From: Phaeobacter cretensis
Lineage (GTDB): Bacteria > Pseudomonadota > Alphaproteobacteria > Rhodobacterales > Rhodobacteraceae
Direction: 5' to 3'
Assembly: GCF_047372505.1 (NCBI RefSeq)
Contig: NZ_JBKBEU010000001.1
Coordinates: forward strand, 868,001 to 932,000
DNA length: 64,000 bases
The position numbers and the translations under genes were made by a program. Positions 8,396 through 15,966 of the stretch are shown in pieces. How positions within the stretch are numbered: position 1 is the stretch's first letter; the number at the start of each line of letters is the position of its first letter. Below the pieces are notes generated by a model that saw nothing but the letters and a program-made list of their open reading frames with translations, was not told where the DNA came from and made no database searches.

Positions 8396-9159
8396 CGTTG
8401 GAAATTCTCATCTCTGACCTGCTGAATGGCACCAAACACGGTTTTTTCACCCGACGTGGCGGCGCCTCCTCCGGTATCTTTGCCGGGTTGAATTGCGGTC
8501 TTGGCTCCTCGGATCAGCGCGAAGCCGTGAACATCAACAGAACGCGTGCCGCTGCAGCAATGGAGGCTGAGCCAGAGGCGTTAGGTCGGGTAAACCAAGT
8601 GCATTCTGCCGATGTCCTGACAGTCACGGACGCGCAGCAGGACAATCTTCAGGGCGGCACCCGCGCTGATGCGATGGTGACCAACGTACCCGGCGTGGTG
8701 CTGTCTATTCTGACCGCAGACTGTCAGCCCGTGCTATTTCACGATGCGGAGGCCAAAGTAGTGGGTGCGGCCCACGCAGGATGGCGGGGCACACTGGATG
8801 GTGTGCTGGAGGCTACATTGGACGCGATGGAGCAGATGGGTGCAAAACGGCAGAACACCCGCGCAGTCATCGGCCCTTCGATTTCGCAAAGCGCATATGA
8901 AGTCGGGCCTGAGTTTTTCGATAATTTCATGATGCAGGATCCGGAAAACGCCAGATTCTTTACCAATGGCCAAGGGGATCGCTATCTCTTTGATCTGCCC
9001 TCGCTTGGTCTGCACAGACTGCGAAGCGCCGGTGTAGAGGAAGCGATCTGGACCGGGCACTGCACCTATTCTGACCCGGATCGGTTTTATTCCTTCAGAC
9101 GTGCGACCCATAAAAAAGAAGCAGACTACGGCCGCTTGATCTCCTGTATCCGCCTGTAG
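8392..9159 (+). CDS. pgeF: Peptidoglycan editing factor PgeF (laccase-fold)
   Basis: A 255-residue protein of the YfiH/PgeF family. The active-site zinc ligands are all present: His71 (VNQVHSADV), Cys111 (TADCQPVLF) and His128 (AAHAGWRGT). PgeF removes wrongly incorporated amino acids from UDP-MurNAc precursors; related proteins act on purine nucleosides. It is the last gene of the lgt operon, starting inside the stop of the methyltransferase gene, which gives the operon a mostly envelope-related character. Confidence 0.9.
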   Translation: MTLEILISDLLNGTKHGFFTRRGGASSGIFAGLNCGLGSSDQREAVNINRTRAAAAMEAEPEALGRVNQVHSADVLTVTDAQQDNLQGGTRADAMVTNVPGVVLSILTADCQPVLFHDAEAKVVGAAHAGWRGTLDGVLEATLDAMEQMGAKRQNTRAVIGPSISQSAYEVGPEFFDNFMMQDPENARFFTNGQGDRYLFDLPSLGLHRLRSAGVEEAIWTGHCTYSDPDRFYSFRRATHKKEADYGRLISCIRL

Positions 9160-9361
9160 CCCGGATCATTTGCAGCACAATCCCCAGCATGGACACCGAC
9201 TCAGTGTGATGTTGGATTAATCGGTATTGGCGGGCCTAATCACGGCAAGATTCCAGCGAATTTCACAGATCGGCCACATTGGTGGCGCATTGGCAGGCCA
9301 CAAAAGACGGGACCAAAGCGTGGGCAGCAGGACGTTGCCCCGCCCCGACAGGAGACGCCAT

Positions 9362-9514
9362 ATGAAACCGAATTCGCGCTTCATCAAATCTATAGTGGCT
9401 GCCGCCAAGACAGACGAGGTCCGTCTGCCGTGGACCCGTGGCGCCACCCGCCAAGCCGCGATCGAACTTCGTCAGCGCACCGAAGCGCACCAGACAGAGG
9501 CCAAGAGCGCCTAG
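9362..9514 (+). CDS. Conserved small basic protein, 50 aa
   Basis: A 50-residue reading frame beginning MKPNSRFIKSIVAAAK, with a strong ribosome-binding site (AGGAGA six bases before the ATG). The central motif VRLPWTRGATR resembles short hypothetical proteins I recall from other Rhodobacteraceae. It has no signal peptide or membrane segment and is rich in Arg, Lys and Ala, so it may bind nucleic acid or protein; this is only a guess. It stands alone between pgeF and a Hint gene. Confidence 0.6.
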   Translation: MKPNSRFIKSIVAAAKTDEVRLPWTRGATRQAAIELRQRTEAHQTEAKSA

Positions 9515-9774
9515 ACGCCTGCATTTGGCTCCCATCAGAATGGCGAGCCTATCCAACACCCGCCTGACATCGTCCACCAATGTTCAGGCCTGGCGGGGCT
9601 CTCTACCCAAGAGATGCCCCGCCCTGAAATCACTGCCCCTGTTTGGCACGACATCCCGAACCGCGTGTATTGCAGTCGGGTGAGCTGACAGGACACCAAG
9701 CGATTCCGACGCGCCTTCTGCTCATTGCGCTGTCCGGGACCGATATACGTTAGTTTGAGAAAGGCTCGGTAGCC

Positions 9775-10551
9775 ATGACCATACCTCAGTCGCTACAACG
9801 TGCTGCTGCAAATGCGGTCGAAGCCAACGCACTACTGAAAGACCCAGCTGCCCAGCGCGGCACGGTACGGCCACAGCTGCGTCGCTATGACGTCCGCTGC
9901 CTGCTGCCCAATGGTAACATCGCTGAAACCCGCCACGTCGCCCCTTCGCTGCCACTGTTTGAAGAAGCCTTTACCGCGTTCTGTCGCGGATCCCTGGTGG
10001 AGACGTCGCAGGGGCCAATCGCGATCGAAGACCTATTACCTGGAGACGAATTGATTACTGCGGAGGGTGACATCCAACCCTTGGTATGGAAAGGGTGCAC
10101 AAGCCTTGTTCCGTCACGGGCAGCCCAGAACGGCCGCAGTCTGCGGCTAACCAGCTTTACCGCTGATAGTCTGGGCGAAACGAAGCCGATGTCGACAGTT
10201 GTCGCAGGCCCAGCAGCGCGGTTGCTGCAACGCGCACCACTGCCCGGCATCCGGCTCGAACATGGTGCCTCATTGGTTCCAGTCCAGCAGTACCAAGACG
10301 GGATGAGTATTGTCGAAACTGCCCCGCCGACGGCTGTCGATCTCTACCATATTTGCTTGCCACGCCATGCTGTGATCAAAGTCGGCGGGTTGCCCTTCGA
10401 GACCTACCATCCCGGCCCGGAGGCATTGAAACTGGTAAGTCAGGCGATCCGTACCTTGTACCTGAACCTGTTTTCGCATGTCGATTCGGTCACGGGCTTT
10501 GGTCCGCTGGCATTTCCTCGGATTGATCTGCAGGATTCCGATTTAGCCTGA
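9775..10551 (+). CDS. Hint domain-containing protein (short form)
   Basis: A 258-residue protein with a Hint (Hedgehog/intein) domain. The block A cysteine is Cys in AFCRGSLVETSQG near residue 70, followed by IEDLLPGDELIT. The region where SPxHR is expected reads LEHGASLVPVQQ, so block B looks degenerate. The C-terminal LYHICLPRHAVIKVGGLPFETYHPG is the usual end of Rhodobacteraceae Hint_2 proteins. Full autoprocessing is doubtful. There is no signal peptide, and function is unknown. It is followed by a clear terminator. Confidence 0.75.
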   Translation: MTIPQSLQRAAANAVEANALLKDPAAQRGTVRPQLRRYDVRCLLPNGNIAETRHVAPSLPLFEEAFTAFCRGSLVETSQGPIAIEDLLPGDELITAEGDIQPLVWKGCTSLVPSRAAQNGRSLRLTSFTADSLGETKPMSTVVAGPAARLLQRAPLPGIRLEHGASLVPVQQYQDGMSIVETAPPTAVDLYHICLPRHAVIKVGGLPFETYHPGPEALKLVSQAIRTLYLNLFSHVDSVTGFGPLAFPRIDLQDSDLA

Positions 10552-10570
10552 GACGACCCGGAAAACGCAA

Positions 10571-10600
10571 AAAAGCGCCCGCATTGCGAGGCGCTTTTCT
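10571..10600. terminator. Bidirectional rho-independent terminator
   Basis: Nine-base perfect stem AAAAGCGCC (10571-10579) / GGCGCTTTT (10590-10598), with T-rich sequence following on both strands. It sits between the convergent Hint and Lrp genes and can serve both. Confidence 0.85.
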
Positions 10601-10627
10601 TATATATAGGCCGTCTATAGGTTGTGA

Positions 10628-11128
10628 TCAGGCTTCCCGTGCAAGGCGCTGCTCGAGCACATCAAACGGCACACCGGGATCATCTTTAGCACCCCGGATC
10701 ACCAGCGAGGTCTTAACGCTTGCCACATTGGGTGTGGTCAGCAAATCGCTGGTTAGAAAGCTCTGAAAGGTGCTCAGATCTGGTGATACACATTTCAGGA
10801 TAAAATCCACCTCGCCATTCAGCATATGACATTCGCGTACAAGTGGCCATTCGCGGCACTTCGCCTCAAAGGCACTCAGCTCTGCTTCGGCCTGACTTTC
10901 CAGGCCCACCATCGCAAAAACCTGAACCTCAAATCCCAGCTCGCGTGCGTTGACCTCGGCATGGTAGCCCCGGATCAGCCCGGCTTCTTCGAGAGACCGC
11001 ACACGGCGTAGGCACGGCGGTGCCGAAATGCCCACTCGTTTGGCAAGCTCAACATTGGTCATGCGGCCGTCGGCCTGTAATTCCGACAAAATCATGCGAT
11101 CAATCGGATCAAGGCGTGTTGTGACCAT
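10628..11128 (-). CDS. Lrp/AsnC family transcriptional regulator
   Basis: A 166-residue feast/famine regulator. The N-terminal winged helix-turn-helix (LDPIDRMILSELQADGR, then NVELAKRVGISAPPCLRRV) is followed by a RAM ligand-binding domain. ATG at 11128 is chosen for its AGGAG upstream and the family-like start. It is divergent from trxB with about 240 bases between the starts, and the gap contains evenly spaced palindromic sites. Lrp next to trxB recurs in Rhodobacteraceae, so control of trxB and of itself is a reasonable inference. Ligand unknown. Confidence 0.88.
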   Translation of the reverse strand: MVTTRLDPIDRMILSELQADGRMTNVELAKRVGISAPPCLRRVRSLEEAGLIRGYHAEVNARELGFEVQVFAMVGLESQAEAELSAFEAKCREWPLVRECHMLNGEVDFILKCVSPDLSTFQSFLTSDLLTTPNVASVKTSLVIRGAKDDPGVPFDVLEQRLAREA

Positions 11129-11154
11129 CTGGTGGCTCCTGTTGAAATTTCCGT

Positions 11155-11205
11155 TTGTTATAACAATATCCAAGATTTGCGCAATATTATTTCACATCTG
11201 CGCAA
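11155..11205. promoter_or_regulatory. Candidate Lrp operator array
   Basis: Three related AT/GC dyads lie in helical phase: TTGTTATAACAA (11155-11166, perfect palindrome), TTGCGCAA (11177-11184, perfect) and CTGCGCAA (11198-11205). Their centres are 20 and 21 bases apart, about two turns each, so all would face the same side of DNA. They lie close to the Lrp start in the lrp/trxB divergent region. Direct evidence is the spacing; the assignment to Lrp is inference. Confidence 0.5.
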
Positions 11206-11368
11206 CAATATTTGTCGTTACAAAGTCCAAACCTCAGCTTCTTAGGTCAGGGAGGCGGAACGCGGGCGCTCGATTTCGCCTGATGCAGGGCTTTAAGACG
11301 CCGCCCGCTGCAGTTATATGCATTGCCTGACGGCGGCAAGTCCGCCCTTTCATCGACGGGAAAATGAG

Positions 11369-12310
11369 ATGAGCGATACGCGCCACACCAAAGTTCTGAT
11401 CATCGGGTCCGGCCCGGCAGGGTATACCGCAGGCGTCTACGCCAGCCGCGCTATGCTCGAGCCGATCCTTGTGCAAGGCATTGAGCCCGGCGGCCAACTG
11501 ACCACGACCACCGAAGTTGAGAACTGGCCTGGCGACACCGAAGTTCAAGGCCCGGATCTGATGGTGCGTATGCAGGAACATGCCAAAACCATGGGCTGCG
11601 AGATTATAGGCGACATCATCACCGAGCTTGAAACCACCTCGCGTCCCTTTGTGGCCAAGGGCGATAGCGGCACTATCTACACGGCGGATGCCGTGATCCT
11701 AGCGACGGGTGCTCGCGCAAAATGGCTGGGTATGGAATCGGAAGAGAAATTCAAAGGCTTTGGCGTCTCTGCCTGTGCCACATGTGACGGGTTCTTCTAC
11801 CGCGGCCAGGAAATTGTCGTAATCGGTGGCGGCAATACGGCCGTCGAGGAAGCGCTGTTCCTGACCAACTTTGCCTCCAAGGTGACGCTGATCCATCGCC
11901 GCGATGAACTGCGTGCAGAGAAAATCCTGCAGGACCGGCTGATGAAGAATCCGAAGATCGAGCCCCTTTGGTTCCACCAGCTAGAAGAAGTTGTCGGCAC
12001 CGAAAATCCTCTGGGTGTTGAAGGCGTCCGTGTCAAAAACGTCAACACTGGTGAGATCACCGAAATTCCTTGCAAGGGTGTTTTTGTTGCCATTGGACAT
12101 GCGCCTGCAACTGAGTTGGTGAAGGATGTTCTCGAGACGCATAACGGTGGCTACGTGAAGGTCACCCCCGGTACCACCGAAACCTCGATCCCTGGCATCT
12201 TTGCTGCCGGCGACCTAACCGACCACAAATACCGTCAGGCGGTCACTTCGGCTGGCATGGGATGCATGGCGGCGCTCGACGCCGAGCGTTTCCTTGCAGA
12301 GCAGGAGTAA
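11369..12310 (+). CDS. trxB: Thioredoxin-disulfide reductase
   Basis: A 313-residue cytosolic FAD enzyme that reduces thioredoxin with NADPH. FAD-binding GSGPAG is at residues 13-18, the redox-active disulfide CATC at Cys136/Cys139, NADPH loop GGGNTAVE at 153-160, and the NADPH-specificity motif HRRDELRA at 176-183. Length matches low-Mr TrxB. The ATG at 11369 begins the conserved region. It is followed after 5 bases by an RraB-like gene. Confidence 0.95.
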   Translation: MSDTRHTKVLIIGSGPAGYTAGVYASRAMLEPILVQGIEPGGQLTTTTEVENWPGDTEVQGPDLMVRMQEHAKTMGCEIIGDIITELETTSRPFVAKGDSGTIYTADAVILATGARAKWLGMESEEKFKGFGVSACATCDGFFYRGQEIVVIGGGNTAVEEALFLTNFASKVTLIHRRDELRAEKILQDRLMKNPKIEPLWFHQLEEVVGTENPLGVEGVRVKNVNTGEITEIPCKGVFVAIGHAPATELVKDVLETHNGGYVKVTPGTTETSIPGIFAAGDLTDHKYRQAVTSAGMGCMAALDAERFLAEQE

Positions 12311-12315
12311 GCGCA

Positions 12316-12651
12316 TTGGCGCATGATTTCGAAACGCAAAAGGCCGAGACATTCTCGGCCTTTTCTGAGCTTCAGGCCGCAAATGATCTCCCGGCTGAGG
12401 CGGATCTTGATTTGTTCTTTAACCCGTCTACCGAAGGCGCTGAGTGGATGCCACTGGCCCAGGCTCTTGCAGATCTTGGGTTTGACACTCAATGGGCCGA
12501 AGCGGAAGGAGACGAGCGGGCAACTTTGATTGCAACCATGCCGGACCAGCTACTGTCTGCCTCGGCAATCTGGATGGTTGAAGAGGTGGCGACCCGCTCG
12601 GCTTTGGAGCACGGTTTTACTCCCGATGGCTGGGGATTTGCCGAGGTTTAA
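12316..12651 (+). CDS. RraB-like ribonuclease E inhibitor domain protein
   Basis: A 111-residue acidic protein resembling the RraB (RNase E activity regulator B) family: LPAEADLDLFFNP, ALADLGFDTQWAEAE and the C-terminal SALEHGFTPDGWGF. RraB binds RNase E and alters degradosome activity in E. coli; whether this protein does so is not known. The best start is TTG at 12316, five bases after the trxB stop, because AGGAG lies eight bases before it inside the end of trxB; no ATG fits. It is almost certainly cotranscribed with trxB. Confidence 0.7.
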   Translation: MAHDFETQKAETFSAFSELQAANDLPAEADLDLFFNPSTEGAEWMPLAQALADLGFDTQWAEAEGDERATLIATMPDQLLSASAIWMVEEVATRSALEHGFTPDGWGFAEV

Positions 12652-12875
12652 ACCCCATCGGAGGCAGGCCAAGATTCGAACACACAGATTAGACCTCAAT
12701 AACTGGTCATGCGCCTTCTGGCCCCTGCCCAATTCGGCATTCCGCCCGAAACGCTGTTCCGCCGGATCGTATCGCACGGCTCCGCTGTTCTATCTTCGTT
12801 GCAATTCGGGAACTGCGGTCTTTTTCGTACAGGCCTGTTTCGTTTCACCTTTGCTGAACCCGTAAAGCATGAGAA

Positions 12876-12893
12876 GCGTTCACGAGTGAACGC
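12876..12893. promoter_or_regulatory. 18-bp palindrome before the sat/cysC reading frame
   Basis: GCGTTCAC-GA-GTGAACGC, two perfect 8-base arms around a 2-base centre, ending 3 bases before the ATG of the MarR-domain/sat/cysC frame. Size and symmetry fit a site for a dimeric winged-helix protein. The adjacent frame begins with such a domain, so autoregulation is a natural but untested inference. As RNA it would also form a hairpin over the start. Confidence 0.55.
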
Positions 12894-12896
12894 ACC

Positions 12897-14984
12897 ATGA
12901 GTCGAGCCATGACATCCGCACCCGAAACTCCCAGCCATGAGGACGAAGACCTGCTCTTTCGCATTCTCAGCCAGCTCGACAAGGCACCAGACGCCTCGCA
13001 GCGGGCAACGGCAGCAGCTGTGGGAATTTCACTGGGGCGACTCAATGCGCAGCTCCGGTCAGCCACCGAGGCCGGCCTTGTGAAGATCAGCGAACGCGCG
13101 GGCCCGGATAAACGCCAGCGCTTTGCCTATGCCCTTACCACCCGTGGTGGTGCCGAAAAGATCCGGCTCACCGATCAATTTCTCGCCCGCAAGTTCGCCG
13201 AGTATGACGCGCTTCATGCTGAACTCACGGGAACAACCAGTAGCCTTGCCCCTTTCAAGTACAGGACCAAGTTGATGCAAAACAATCTTGCCCCCATCCC
13301 GGAGCTCTATGTCTCCTATGAATCCGCTCAGAAGCTGAAGATTGAAGCTGCGGAGCTCAAAAGCCACGACCTGAGCCCGCGCCAGATCTGTGATCTGGAC
13401 CTTTTGATGAACGGCGGCTTCAACCCGCTGAAGGGCTTTCTTGGTGAACAAGATTACAACAGTGTTGTCGACACCATGCGATTGGCCGATGGCGCACTCT
13501 GGCCGATGCCAATCACGCTGGATGTCTCCGACGATTTTGCAGCCTCCTTGGAAATCGGCGAAGACATCGCCCTGCGCGATCAGGAAGGTGTGATCCTAGG
13601 CACAATGACCGTGACCGACCGCTGGGAACCGAATAAGTCACACGAGGCCGAAATGGTCTTTGGTGCGGATGATGATGCGCATCCCGCGGTGAACTACCTG
13701 CACAACCAAGCAGGTAAAATCTATCTGGGCGGTCCTGTGACCGGTATCCAACAGCCCGTGCATTATGACTTCCGTGGCCGTCGCGACACTCCGAACGAAC
13801 TACGCGCCTATTTCCGCAAACTGGGCTGGCGCCGCATCGTCGCCTTCCAGACCCGCAACCCGCTGCACCGTGCACATCAGGAGCTAACATTCCGCGCCGC
13901 CCGTGAAGCACAGGCCAATCTGCTGATCCACCCCGTTGTCGGCATGACCAAACCGGGTGACGTCGATCACTTTACCCGCGTGCGCTGCTATGAGGCTGTG
14001 CTGGACAAATACCCGGCCGCCACCACCTCTATGTCGCTGCTCAATTTGGCAATGCGTATGGCAGGCCCGCGTGAAGCAGTCTGGCATGGGATGATCCGGA
14101 AAAATCACGGCTGCACCCATTTCATCGTTGGTCGCGACCATGCTGGCCCCGGCAAGAACTCCGCCGGTGAAGACTTTTATGGCCCCTATGACGCGCAGGA
14201 TCTGTTCCGCGAGCATCAGGAAGAAATCGGCATTGAAATGGTTGACTTCAAGCACATGGTCTATGTGCAGGAGCGCGCCCAGTATGAGCCGAATGACGAG
14301 ATCGAAGATCGTGACAATGTCACCATTCTCAATATCTCCGGCACCGAACTGCGCCGCCGCCTGGCCGAAGGTCTGGAAATCCCTGAGTGGTTCTCCTTCC
14401 CTGAGGTTGTGAATGAACTGCGCAAGACCAAACCGCCACGCTCAAAACAGGGTTTCACGGTGTTCTTCACCGGTTTCTCCGGCTCAGGCAAATCCACAAT
14501 CGCCAATGCCCTTATGGTAAAGCTGATGGAGATGGGCGGTCGCCCTGTCACACTGCTGGACGGTGATATCGTGCGAAAGAACCTCTCAAGCGAGTTGGGC
14601 TTCTCCAAAGAACACCGCGACCTCAACATTCGCCGTATCGGCTATGTGGCGTCTGAAATCACCAAGAACGGCGGCATCGCCATCTGCGCCCCGATTGCCC
14701 CTTATGCCACGACACGCCGCGCAGTACGCGAAGATGTCGAGCAGTTCGGTGCCTTCCTGGAAGTGCATGTCGCCACCTCGATCGAAGAATGCGAACGCCG
14801 GGATCGCAAAGGTCTCTACAAGCTGGCTCGCGAAGGCAAGATCAAGGAATTCACCGGGATTTCCGATCCCTATGATGTGCCAGTCGAGCCGGAACTTCGC
14901 GTCGAGACCGAAAATGTAGATGTCGACAACTGCGCTCATCAGGTGTTGTTGAAACTGGAGAACATGGGTCTGATCGCGGGCTGA
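12897..14984 (+). CDS. MarR-type domain / sulfate adenylyltransferase / APS kinase fusion
   Basis: A 695-residue frame with three parts. Residues 17-110 match the MarR-type EPS-associated regulators (SQRATAAAVGISLGRLN, then LTTRGGAEKIRLTDQFLARK). Residues from about 127 form ATP sulfurylase, with QTRNPLHRAH at 318-327 and GRDHAGPGKN at 412-421. Residues from about 517 are APS kinase with P-loop GFSGSGKST at 526-534. Sat makes APS from sulfate and ATP, and CysC makes PAPS for sulfation or assimilation. An internal ATG at 13275, with AGGA eight bases upstream, would give a 569-residue protein of ordinary Sat-CysC length, so separate initiation is possible. The 5' ATG lacks a clear Shine-Dalgarno. 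Confidence 0.85.
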   Translation: MSRAMTSAPETPSHEDEDLLFRILSQLDKAPDASQRATAAAVGISLGRLNAQLRSATEAGLVKISERAGPDKRQRFAYALTTRGGAEKIRLTDQFLARKFAEYDALHAELTGTTSSLAPFKYRTKLMQNNLAPIPELYVSYESAQKLKIEAAELKSHDLSPRQICDLDLLMNGGFNPLKGFLGEQDYNSVVDTMRLADGALWPMPITLDVSDDFAASLEIGEDIALRDQEGVILGTMTVTDRWEPNKSHEAEMVFGADDDAHPAVNYLHNQAGKIYLGGPVTGIQQPVHYDFRGRRDTPNELRAYFRKLGWRRIVAFQTRNPLHRAHQELTFRAAREAQANLLIHPVVGMTKPGDVDHFTRVRCYEAVLDKYPAATTSMSLLNLAMRMAGPREAVWHGMIRKNHGCTHFIVGRDHAGPGKNSAGEDFYGPYDAQDLFREHQEEIGIEMVDFKHMVYVQERAQYEPNDEIEDRDNVTILNISGTELRRRLAEGLEIPEWFSFPEVVNELRKTKPPRSKQGFTVFFTGFSGSGKSTIANALMVKLMEMGGRPVTLLDGDIVRKNLSSELGFSKEHRDLNIRRIGYVASEITKNGGIAICAPIAPYATTRRAVREDVEQFGAFLEVHVATSIEECERRDRKGLYKLAREGKIKEFTGISDPYDVPVEPELRVETENVDVDNCAHQVLLKLENMGLIAG

Positions 14985-15021
14985 TTTACGGCCCAGCGCC
15001 TATGTCTAAAATACCGACATC

Positions 15022-15066
15022 AAAATAGATGGCCGCCCCACAGACGAGGGCGGCCATTTTATCTTA
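15022..15066. terminator. Bidirectional terminator after sat/cysC
   Basis: Ten-base stem ATGGCCGCCC (15029-15038) / GGGCGGCCAT (15048-15057), flanked by A-rich sequence on the left and TTTTATCTT on the right. It can stop the sat/cysC transcript and the opposing glycosyltransferase transcript. Confidence 0.85.
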
Positions 15067-15089
15067 GCGTTTCCGATGACACCAAACCG

Positions 15090-15950
15090 TCACAGGCTGT
15101 CGCGCAATGCAATGGCAGCACGGAGTTCAATCTGCCCTAGGGTTGCCGCCCTCTCCTTCATCGCGCGAAGATTCGGCAAGCGTGTATCGTAGTCCTCCTG
15201 CGAGATCTGGCCGATGGCAACGCGGATATCCTCAGCCGTTTGACAAACCATCATCGCTTCAGGATCAAAGAAATCACCAACATTGGGACACCCCCAATAG
15301 ATCGGCACTGTTTCGCAGAGGATCGCATCAATGAGCTTTTCGGAGAAGTAGTTTCGCTCTCGCACGTTCTCAACCACCACGCTGTAACGATAGGGGGCCA
15401 GCCCGTCTGACTTTGCCTCAAACGGTTGATATCCGCGCCCCAAAATTGCGGCCTTTGGCTGACAGGCCTGCAAATGGCTGACAATCTCATGCCGTAGTTT
15501 GTGGCCCGGATGGTCACACTTGGCAGAGGCGATAAGTGATAGATCAGCCCCCTTCTCAGGTGACAGATTCCGCCAATCCGGCACCCAAGTCGTGCCAAAA
15601 GGTAAGAATATCCCATTGCCGATGCGGCGCAGCAGCTCTTCATCGTAGCTGAATACACGGCAAAATCGCCGCCATGTCCATGGCAGCAGGCGGTGGTGCA
15701 GAGCCGACATTATCTTGGGCTCCATCACCATCATAGACACCCATGCGCGACAGGGCCGCTGCCACTGCAGATGCATTCCGGTTTTAGCCCAGACGATCAA
15801 ATGATCCTGCGGGCCTAGGTTGGCCACTCGCCCACCGGCAAGATCAGCCGGGCACCCAAGTGGCCAATGCAAGGTGGAAAGCGCTCTCTCGGCAAAGTCA
15901 CGGCCCAACTTGATGCCATAAGGCACCACCGCAATAGCAGATTTTCGCAT
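15090..15950 (-). CDS. Glycosyltransferase family 10 (fucosyltransferase-like)
   Basis: A 286-residue protein whose C-terminal half carries the family-10 donor-binding motif: YRYSVVVENVRERNYFSEKL followed by IDAILCETVPIYWGCPNVGDFF. Such enzymes transfer fucose or a related sugar from a GDP-sugar to a glycan. The N-terminus is less typical and has no signal or membrane segment, so it likely acts in the cytosol on a precursor. It is 16 bases downstream of the PhzF gene on the same strand. The acceptor is unknown; an envelope or exopolysaccharide glycan is a guess. Confidence 0.75.
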   Translation of the reverse strand: MRKSAIAVVPYGIKLGRDFAERALSTLHWPLGCPADLAGGRVANLGPQDHLIVWAKTGMHLQWQRPCRAWVSMMVMEPKIMSALHHRLLPWTWRRFCRVFSYDEELLRRIGNGIFLPFGTTWVPDWRNLSPEKGADLSLIASAKCDHPGHKLRHEIVSHLQACQPKAAILGRGYQPFEAKSDGLAPYRYSVVVENVRERNYFSEKLIDAILCETVPIYWGCPNVGDFFDPEAMMVCQTAEDIRVAIGQISQEDYDTRLPNLRAMKERAATLGQIELRAAIALRDSL

Positions 15951-15966
15951 TACAGCAGCGCCTCGG

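Noticed and set aside
12671..12690. Possible tRNA T-arm (ATTCGAAC)
   Set aside because: The flanking sequence does not fold into a cloverleaf and no acceptor stem is present.
12709..12900. Plus-strand frame of 63 codons before the sat/cysC gene
   Set aside because: No ribosome-binding site, no recognisable motif, and it runs through the palindrome at 12876-12893. Treated as non-coding leader.
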